NCBI GenBank assembly: GCA_947474225.1
Contig: CANJHS010000001.1
Coordinates: 1 to 64,000 of the forward strand
Source: Roseiflexaceae bacterium
GTDB taxonomy: Bacteria > Chloroflexota > Chloroflexia > Chloroflexales > Roseiflexaceae
DNA: 64,000 nucleotides
Reading direction: 5' to 3'
Shown here piece by piece: positions 54,090 through 61,675 of this stretch. The translations under genes were made by a program, and so were the position numbers. The notes under the pieces are model-generated. The model did not search any database. It had not been told where the DNA came from and was given only the letters and a program-made list of their open reading frames with translations. Within the stretch, counting starts at the first letter, position 1. Every line of letters begins with the position of its first letter.

Positions 54090-56891
54090 CTATCCGGTGT
54101 TTTTGAGACCGGCTGCAATACCGCTAATAGTAAGCAAAATCGCATCTTCGAGTGCTTCGTGGCCTTCTGCGTCAGGAAATTCGCGCAGGCGCCGCAATAA
54201 TTCAACCTGGATGTACGAGATGGGGTCGACGTACGGATTACGCAGCGCTATCGAGCGTTGCAAGACGGGACTCCGCGCCAAAAGTGTATCGCTCTGCGAA
54301 ATCAGACAGACCGCAGACACACTCCGAGTGTATTCTTCTTCGATGGTGGTCATCATGCGCAGTGCGAGCCCTTGATCCGTCACTAATTCTGCATACCGTT
54401 GTGCAATGTACATATCAGCCTTGCCCAAAATCATTTGTGCATTGTCAATCATCGAGCGAAAAAACGGCCAGTCACGATACATCTGTTGCAACACCGCACG
54501 TGCAACATCCGGCCCTTCGGCGTAACCATCGACAAAGACTTCTACCGCTGCACCCAATCCATACCAACCCGGCAAGGTGAAGCGTGATTGCATCCAACTG
54601 AATACCCACGGAATTGCACGTAAATCTTCGATGCGTTGACTGTTCCGTCGTGCTGCCGGGCGACTACCGATTTTGAGCCGGCTAATCTCGGCGATTGGTG
54701 TTACTTCGCGGAAAAATCCGACAAAATCCGGATTGTCGTAGACCAGCCCACGGTAGGTCGCACGTGAAGCGGTTGCTAGTGTCTCGAGGACATCGGTCCA
54801 CGCACTCGGCGGATCGGCTGGTCGCACGAAAGCAGCTTTCATGACTGCATGGACGACTTGCTCGAGATGGCGTTTGGCCAGCTGCTGCAACGAGTAACGA
54901 TCAGAAATCACTTCTCCTTGCTCGGTGATTTTGATTTGACCAGCCACACTCCCTGGTGGTTGCGCGAGAATTGCCTCGTTCGTCGGTCCACCGCCACGAC
55001 CGATTGACCCACCTCTGCCATGAAAGAGACGCATGCTGATTTGATAGCGGGTACCCAGATCGCGGATCTTGCGTTGTGCTTCATACAGCGCCCAATTAGC
55101 CGACACAAAGCCGACATCTTTGTTGCTATCGGAGTACCCAATCATGATTTCTTGGATGTCGCCACGGCGCTTGACATGAGCGCGGTATGTTGCGTTCTGC
55201 CAACACGCGTCTATGACCTTCTCACAATGCGCAAGATCATCGCCTGTCTCGAACAACGGCACAATATCAATCCCACCATTCGGCAATGCGAGGACACCGG
55301 CTTCACGCGCCAGTAACAAAACGGTGAGTACGTCCGACACCCCGCGGGTCATTGAGACAATCATTGTCTGAATGGTACCTGGCGCGAGTTGCTGGTTAAT
55401 GGAGGTTACGATACGGAAGGTATCAATGATTTCGTTCGTTGGTTCGCTATATTGTGGTTGAGCGGGGATGAGTGGCCGTAGCGCCTGTAATTCTTGGACC
55501 AACAATTGTGTGCGCTCTTGTTCATTGAGCGCGAGGTAATCGGTCTCGACTCCTGAATCAAGGAATATCTCAGCGATTGCCGCAGCATGCCGTTCGCTAT
55601 GCTGGCGAATATCAAGTGATGCGAAACTCATGCCAAAGACTTCGATTTGGCGGATGAGGTCATGGAGCGCGCCATGTGCGACATCTTGACCATTGTTTGC
55701 GACAAGCGAATCTACCAAAATACCGAGGTCAGCCAATAGTTGACTGCTGTTGGTATAAATGTGTGCATCGACTTGGTCTTGTGGGGTAGGCCACACCGGT
55801 CGCAGGGTTTTGGTATGGTCGATAGTGACGCGCAGACGATGTGCAATCAAGAGCATTTTACGTCGGTACGGTTCGTGCGGGTAGCGTTGCAGTACCTCTG
55901 TCGCTGTTTTGGGGAAGACGACTGCATCTGCCGCAAGTGACTCGAGCAACGATGCAGAAACAGTGACCTGACGGTCAGAATTACTCAACCGTCTACTCAG
56001 TGTTTCGGCTTCATTTGCATACAACTCAAGCGCACCGATTCGCATCAAACGGACGGCTTCGATAGTCGTTTCCGGCCGAACGTACGGATTCCCATCACGG
56101 TCGCCGCCCATCCAAGAGCCAAAACGAAGAATTGCTGGGACGTGCCATTTCGTGTCTGGGTAGGTAGTGGCCAATGACCGCTCGAGGTCACGGTAGAGGG
56201 TGGGCACAAGCCGGGCTATACTCTGTTCGAAATAGTAGAGGCCGTTTTTGACTTCATCTATCACGGTCGGGCGAACGACTCGAATATCGTCGCTCTGCCA
56301 AAGACCAACGACTTCTTCACGGACTATTGCAATCACATCGGGGTCAGTCAGATAAGAGGTATCATGCGCAACAGGATCCAGTAGGTTGACCAGGCGGCGC
56401 AATTTATCGAGGGTTGTTCGTCGTCGTGCTTCGGTTGGGTGGGCGGTAAATACCGGCCGAACTGTCGCCTGAAGCAGCCAATGTTGAATTTCTGCTGCTG
56501 AGACCCCTTGTGCGGCGATGTCATGGACTGCTTGACCGATGGATTCATGCGTAGGTTTGTGCACATGCCGTGCGTGCCGTTCACGTTCATTCAGTACCCA
56601 GGTTCGTTGGAGTTGCTCCGACAAATTTACCAAAGCAAAATACGTGCTGAAAGATTTAATCAGGTCTTTCAGCGCAGTGATGTCGAGCGTAGCAATACGA
56701 CTTTGGAGGTCACGCGTGCGTTGCACAGAGGGATGGGCACGCAGTTCTTTGCTCAATGCACGGACAGCTTCTTCGCTCTCGAAAGCCGTTAAACCTGCTT
56801 GGGTACGAATCACATCACCGAGCAGATCACCCAAAAAATGTATGACCGCTGACAGGCGATCCCGCCCACCGCGATCGTGTGGCTGGGGCAT
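54090..56891 (-). CDS. ppc: Phosphoenolpyruvate carboxylase
   Basis: The 933-residue protein has the catalytic His segment VFTAHPTEA, the GYSDSNKD motif and FHGRGGSIGRGGGPT, and a C-terminal SGIAAGLKNTG. It makes oxaloacetate from PEP and bicarbonate, an anaplerotic or carbon-fixing step. ATG 56891 follows GGAGC. Family length is usual. Confidence 0.96.
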   Translation of the reverse strand: MPQPHDRGGRDRLSAVIHFLGDLLGDVIRTQAGLTAFESEEAVRALSKELRAHPSVQRTRDLQSRIATLDITALKDLIKSFSTYFALVNLSEQLQRTWVLNERERHARHVHKPTHESIGQAVHDIAAQGVSAAEIQHWLLQATVRPVFTAHPTEARRRTTLDKLRRLVNLLDPVAHDTSYLTDPDVIAIVREEVVGLWQSDDIRVVRPTVIDEVKNGLYYFEQSIARLVPTLYRDLERSLATTYPDTKWHVPAILRFGSWMGGDRDGNPYVRPETTIEAVRLMRIGALELYANEAETLSRRLSNSDRQVTVSASLLESLAADAVVFPKTATEVLQRYPHEPYRRKMLLIAHRLRVTIDHTKTLRPVWPTPQDQVDAHIYTNSSQLLADLGILVDSLVANNGQDVAHGALHDLIRQIEVFGMSFASLDIRQHSERHAAAIAEIFLDSGVETDYLALNEQERTQLLVQELQALRPLIPAQPQYSEPTNEIIDTFRIVTSINQQLAPGTIQTMIVSMTRGVSDVLTVLLLAREAGVLALPNGGIDIVPLFETGDDLAHCEKVIDACWQNATYRAHVKRRGDIQEIMIGYSDSNKDVGFVSANWALYEAQRKIRDLGTRYQISMRLFHGRGGSIGRGGGPTNEAILAQPPGSVAGQIKITEQGEVISDRYSLQQLAKRHLEQVVHAVMKAAFVRPADPPSAWTDVLETLATASRATYRGLVYDNPDFVGFFREVTPIAEISRLKIGSRPAARRNSQRIEDLRAIPWVFSWMQSRFTLPGWYGLGAAVEVFVDGYAEGPDVARAVLQQMYRDWPFFRSMIDNAQMILGKADMYIAQRYAELVTDQGLALRMMTTIEEEYTRSVSAVCLISQSDTLLARSPVLQRSIALRNPYVDPISYIQVELLRRLREFPDAEGHEALEDAILLTISGIAAGLKNTG

Positions 56892-57173
56892 ATTTATGCT
56901 CCGTAGCGTCAATGAAATTGTCAGACTATTGTACCATAGCACGCAAAAATGAAGCGGCAGAAATCCCCATGGATGCACATATCATATGCCGCTATCGGTA
57001 TTTTTCTGATCCAACGTATGTGCCGCGCGGTTCTTCTCGAGTCCAATGGTCATCACGGGATCGTTCGGTCAACTGATCATTCCCACCCGACTCCGTCGAT
57101 AATGCAGCGAAATAAGAGGAACCGGGCAGGATTCTCTCATGGATTTTTGACCAACACATGACAACCTGAAGGC

Positions 57174-57179
57174 TATAAT
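57174..57179 (+). promoter_or_regulatory. -10 element upstream of the double solute-binding lipoprotein
   Basis: A perfect TATAAT 39 bp before ATG 57218. The best -35-like sequence (TTGACC at 57147) is 21 bp away, longer than usual. The divergent gap 56892-57217 shows no gene or hairpin. Confidence 0.5.
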
Positions 57180-57217
57180 ATAAATAACTGTTCACACTTC
57201 TGAAGAAATAGGGTTTT

Positions 57218-60016
57218 ATGTTGAGACGCAAATGTATTGCTTTGTTTTGTGGCTTCGCGGTATTTCTCCAGGCATGTGGTTCTGGGAGTGCTGCATTACC
57301 GACCATTCCTGCTGGGGAGCCGACTGCGGTACCCATTAACAATGGAGGCGCAGTAGCTACTATTTCGTTCGGCGTCTACGACTATGAACGCACCATTTAT
57401 GAAACCATCATTGACCGATTCAATCAAGAACATCCCGAAATACATGTCGTTCTGCTCCCCCTCGACGACATCACCCAGACATACCCCGACGCATCGGGGA
57501 ACTACCCAGCAGAGTCAACCACAAGCATGCTACGGCGCGTTGTAACGGCAGTCGACATTGCTCCTTCATATTTGGTGAACAAAGATGCCATAAATACCGG
57601 CTTACTCCTTGACCTAAAGCCATACATGGATGCTGATACAGCGTTTGACCGGACCGACTATATCCCAGGTGTCCTCGAACGCTACTCGAGTAACGAAGCA
57701 GTCTACAGTCTGCCCCGTGCCATCAACATCCAAGCGCTGAGTTTCAACAAAGATGTGTTCAAAAAAGCATCCATCCCGACACCCGCACAAAATTGGACCT
57801 TCGCGGATATGATTGCGGTCGCTGAACAACTGACTATCAAAGAAAATGGTGTGGTCAAGCAGTACGGGTGGTACGACGCCACCGGCGGCAATATTTTGTT
57901 TACCTTCCTCCTCGACAAAGTCGGTGTCGACACGCTCGGCATGAACCCTTCTGACTTAAAGGCAAATGATCCGAAAATCATCGAAGCACTGCGTCTCTAC
58001 AAAGATTACATCGATCGGGGAGTCGTGGTCGGCCCCAGCAACACCATGGGAGCTGGCATGGCTGCAGGCAGTACGGGCAAGGAACCGTCAATGCTAAACG
58101 ATCCTACCCAACTGGTTCGTGATGGCAAGGTTGCACTCTGGGGCGAATCGGCTATCTGTTGCGGTGACCAAGGGCAGGCTCTGACCTTTCCAATTGGCAG
58201 CGCAGTAATGCCCAATGGGACATATATCGACACAATGACGAATACCGAAGGCTACATAGTCAGTAGTGGTACCAAATCCCCTGCTGCAGCATGGACATTC
58301 GTCGAATGGATGACGCGGCAACCGATTCCCAATGATTCTAAGTCAACCAACATGCCCGGCTATCTCTACACCCGTAAATCACTCAATGCACAGTTCCCTG
58401 CGACAAACGCCGATGAAACGGCGCGCAATGAAACATATTTGTACGCAATCGCGCACTTCCCTGCAATGCGATTTACCCCCAATGGCGACTTTACTGTGTA
58501 TTACACAGTGCTGAATGCAACATGGGCGATGTTTGAACAAGAGCCTAAGACACCCCAACAGGCATTGCAACAAGTGTACGAAAACATGCAGTCTTCTATG
58601 AATATGACAAATGTAACCCCCAGTCCAACACCAGACTCGCGGCCGGTCGTTGTGGCAACTCCAGGAGCGCAAGAAGCCAAAGCAAATCAAACAACGATAA
58701 GCTATGCGGCCTATGGCCTGTCTGCAACAGACATTCGACGACAAATAAAGGAGTTCAATACAGCCGAGCCAGACGTTTTTGTCAAAATTGTTTCAACGGA
58801 CAACGTCACTACGACACTGACATTCAGCGACATGGCCAAACAAGCCGATTGTTTTTATTGGGGAGTGAATACCCCGTCGACTGATGCTGAAATCGCTTCC
58901 GTCATGGACCTACAGCCACTTATTGACGAAAATGGCACGATGGAGACACAAGATATCCCGCCGACGTTGTTTGGAATGATGACCAAAGACGGGAAATTAT
59001 TTGGTTACCCCGATACATACTCAGGACGCGGTCTCGTCTATTTCCCCGATGCATTCAAGAAAGTCGGCTTGGCAGAACCTACGGCAAAATGGACACCGGA
59101 CGATTTCTTGCAGGCAGCCAAAGCACTGTCTGGCAACGGCTCATACGGCTACTCGTCTATGGGGAACTATCTCAATGACATTAACTTTTGGGTCGGCCAA
59201 TTCGGTGGTGCACTGACTACCGGTGAAGGCAAAGATTTACGGGTTGCGTTTGGCTCTGCTGCATCGATCAAAGCTATATCGTGGTTCTTGGCATTAGCAA
59301 CGGAATACCACGTCATGCCGATGCCGGTGCTGTATTATCGTGTAGATTCAAACCCTTCGATGAGCGATCCAAGCTACGAGCTGCAGTCGCAAGGGAAATT
59401 AGGCATGTGGTTTGATGTTTCATTAGGCGGGTTTGATCCGATGAACAGCAATACTGATCCCACCGCACCCAAGACAATGCCTGCCAAAATGGCTCCTATG
59501 CCCATAGGCGCAGGGGGAGTCAAGTCTGCGGATGTGAATGTGTCGGGATTCCATGTGTCGGCAAATGCACAGAATCCGCAAGCATGTATGAAGCTCATTG
59601 AGTACCTATCCAATCAATCATCGGTGTTTAACTACGGCAGTATCCCAGCTCGGACAACGGCTGCAAACTCAGCAGTATTCGAACAAACCAATTCATACCT
59701 CATACCACTACGTGATGTGATGAAGCAAATGTTGGTCGAAAAGCCCAGCTACAACGGGAATCCCAATAGCTTCTACGCGTTCGAAGGATATTGGCTCAAC
59801 GAAGCGCTCGACAACATCCTCACCGCCAAAGCAGATCCAACGGTAGTCTTGACCAAAGCACAAGACACAACCAATGCATATCTGACGTGTGCAGCCAAGA
59901 GCGACCCGACAACAGGGAGCTTGCTTGCCTGTGCCAAACAAGTAGATCCTAATTACAAAGGATATTTGAGTGATCAAACGCCCGTTCCGCTCGCTGCAGA
60001 AACTCTCGCACCATAA
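57218..60016 (+). CDS. Lipoprotein with two fused extracellular solute-binding domains
   Basis: The 932-residue protein has a signal peptide and lipobox (FLQAC). Domain 1 (about 47-460) and domain 2 (about 495-900) each read like cluster-1-type sugar-binding proteins: FNQEHPEI and FNTAEPDV lines near their starts, SLPRAIN/FGYPDTYS hinge-like segments, and WTFADMIAVAEQL/WTPDDFLQAAKAL segments. A Thr/Pro linker (about 466-495) joins them. Two such domains in one polypeptide is rare. The gene is followed not by import permeases but by an HlyD-like adaptor and an FtsX-like permease. A weak AGGG precedes ATG 57218. Confidence 0.85.
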   Translation: MLRRKCIALFCGFAVFLQACGSGSAALPTIPAGEPTAVPINNGGAVATISFGVYDYERTIYETIIDRFNQEHPEIHVVLLPLDDITQTYPDASGNYPAESTTSMLRRVVTAVDIAPSYLVNKDAINTGLLLDLKPYMDADTAFDRTDYIPGVLERYSSNEAVYSLPRAINIQALSFNKDVFKKASIPTPAQNWTFADMIAVAEQLTIKENGVVKQYGWYDATGGNILFTFLLDKVGVDTLGMNPSDLKANDPKIIEALRLYKDYIDRGVVVGPSNTMGAGMAAGSTGKEPSMLNDPTQLVRDGKVALWGESAICCGDQGQALTFPIGSAVMPNGTYIDTMTNTEGYIVSSGTKSPAAAWTFVEWMTRQPIPNDSKSTNMPGYLYTRKSLNAQFPATNADETARNETYLYAIAHFPAMRFTPNGDFTVYYTVLNATWAMFEQEPKTPQQALQQVYENMQSSMNMTNVTPSPTPDSRPVVVATPGAQEAKANQTTISYAAYGLSATDIRRQIKEFNTAEPDVFVKIVSTDNVTTTLTFSDMAKQADCFYWGVNTPSTDAEIASVMDLQPLIDENGTMETQDIPPTLFGMMTKDGKLFGYPDTYSGRGLVYFPDAFKKVGLAEPTAKWTPDDFLQAAKALSGNGSYGYSSMGNYLNDINFWVGQFGGALTTGEGKDLRVAFGSAASIKAISWFLALATEYHVMPMPVLYYRVDSNPSMSDPSYELQSQGKLGMWFDVSLGGFDPMNSNTDPTAPKTMPAKMAPMPIGAGGVKSADVNVSGFHVSANAQNPQACMKLIEYLSNQSSVFNYGSIPARTTAANSAVFEQTNSYLIPLRDVMKQMLVEKPSYNGNPNSFYAFEGYWLNEALDNILTAKADPTVVLTKAQDTTNAYLTCAAKSDPTTGSLLACAKQVDPNYKGYLSDQTPVPLAAETLAP

Positions 60017-60031
60017 TCCTTGATTCGATAC

Positions 60032-60055
60032 GCCCTGCCGGAGTATCGGCAGGGC
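60032..60055 (+). promoter_or_regulatory. Hairpin between the binding-protein and adaptor genes
   Basis: gccctgccg and cggcagggc pair perfectly around a 6-nt loop. No T run follows. It may stabilise the upstream mRNA or reduce readthrough. Confidence 0.6.
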
Positions 60056-60082
60056 ATGGTTACGTTCTGTAGGAAAAATGAG

Positions 60083-61675
60083 ATGTTACGACATACACAG
60101 CATTGGCTTATTTGCAGTTTATTTGTCCTCGTGAGCTGTACAAATCCCACATCTACAGCTTCACCGACACCTACTGCAATACCCAGCGACGCCACATTAG
60201 CTGAGCCGACATATACCGTTGCATTAGGTACGGTAGAACGTGTCATCAATGACACCGTAACAGCTACTCCCGTCGATTCGAGCAAACTCGGGTTTGGTCG
60301 TGATGGAGTCGTCAGCGAAGTGCTGGTCGAGAGTAGTGCTGTCGTCAAAAAAGGTGACATCCTGGCACTCCTACAACAAACCGAGGCAGACGAAGCACTC
60401 CGCAAAGCTACTGATGATTTAGATATGGCCAAAGCCGATTTTGCGAGTGCCAAAGAATCAAACGACAAATTGATAGTGCTCAAGCGACGTGCGGTGGCGA
60501 CAGCGCGTACACAGCTCGATGAAATCCTGCCAGGCGGCACCAAAGATCTGCTCAAATCTGCACAAAAAGATTTAGACACCAAAATTCGTGCTGCCAGAAC
60601 AACCCAAGAAGACAGTGTGATATCCGTGGAAGACGCCGAGTATGCGATTACCACAGCTACAAACACGCTGGTAGATACCCAGTTGGCCTACAGTAAAGCA
60701 TACTGGCATGTCGACTGGGTCAAGCGCTATGGTACCGATCCTCTCGAACCATTCATCTGGTTCAACATGAAACGCGTACCCAATTACCTCGATGATGAAG
60801 GCAAGCGGGAATACGATAAAGCATTAATTGCTGCCACAGATGCGCTTCGCAGTGCAGAACGTGCAGTGAGTTCCGCACAACGTGCTTTTGTACGCGCAAA
60901 AGAAGCACGCGATGTCGATGTTTCGAACGCACTCGACGCAGTCGACACCGCGCGCCAACAACGCGATGCACTCCTGGCTGGAGATGACAATCCTGACATT
61001 ATGGCAGCGCGCGACACGCTCGAGACTGCGGAACTCGAGTTGTCGATTGCGGAAGGCAACACCTTTAAAACAGAACAAAAGGTACTCGATTCTGCACAAC
61101 GAGCCTTTGACAAAGCGCAAAAGGATGTCGATGGTGGACGACTCATATCGCCACGCGACGGGACAGTATCGTCGGTGAATCTCCTTCCTGGCAATATGGT
61201 ATCGGCATTTTCACCTGTCATCGAGGTCGCGGATCCAACACAAATCGAATTCCAAGCGAGTCTTGGTTCTGAAATCATGAAGTTACTGAGTGAAGGACAG
61301 AGCGCCGAAATACATCCAGTCGAACGACCAGATTTGATGCTCGTGGCGATTATTCGGCGGCTCCCACCACCATACGGAAAAGCCGGCGGTGCGGTGACCG
61401 ACATCGACCAATCGACACGATTCACTGTCGTTGATGCAAAAGACTACAACGTAAAAGCGAATGCGCGCGGCACCCTGAGTATAGTTATCGAACGTCACGA
61501 AAACACATTGTGGTTACCACCAGAAGCCATCCGAAAGTTCGGCGAGCGCGACTTCGTTGTTGTTCGTGAGGGGGCTATGGAAAAGCGAGTCACAGTGGCG
61601 ATTGGGATTCGCGGCGGTAATCGGGTCGAAATTTTGACTGGATTGCGAGTAGGTGATGTCGTCGTTGGTCAATAG
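60083..61675 (+). CDS. HlyD/MacA-type membrane fusion lipoprotein
   Basis: The 530-residue protein has a signal peptide with lipobox (VLVSC), then a Thr/Pro spacer. A lipoyl-like half (GVVSEVLVESSAVVKKGDILALL), a long alpha-helical hairpin (about 115-360; charged coiled coil), then the second lipoyl half (ISPRDGTVSSVNLLPGNMVS) and a C-terminal barrel follow. It bridges an ABC permease to the outside; the lipid anchor fits a monoderm cell. ATG 60083 follows AGGA at 8 nt. It overlaps the permease start by 20 bp. Confidence 0.88.
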   Translation: MLRHTQHWLICSLFVLVSCTNPTSTASPTPTAIPSDATLAEPTYTVALGTVERVINDTVTATPVDSSKLGFGRDGVVSEVLVESSAVVKKGDILALLQQTEADEALRKATDDLDMAKADFASAKESNDKLIVLKRRAVATARTQLDEILPGGTKDLLKSAQKDLDTKIRAARTTQEDSVISVEDAEYAITTATNTLVDTQLAYSKAYWHVDWVKRYGTDPLEPFIWFNMKRVPNYLDDEGKREYDKALIAATDALRSAERAVSSAQRAFVRAKEARDVDVSNALDAVDTARQQRDALLAGDDNPDIMAARDTLETAELELSIAEGNTFKTEQKVLDSAQRAFDKAQKDVDGGRLISPRDGTVSSVNLLPGNMVSAFSPVIEVADPTQIEFQASLGSEIMKLLSEGQSAEIHPVERPDLMLVAIIRRLPPPYGKAGGAVTDIDQSTRFTVVDAKDYNVKANARGTLSIVIERHENTLWLPPEAIRKFGERDFVVVREGAMEKRVTVAIGIRGGNRVEILTGLRVGDVVVGQ

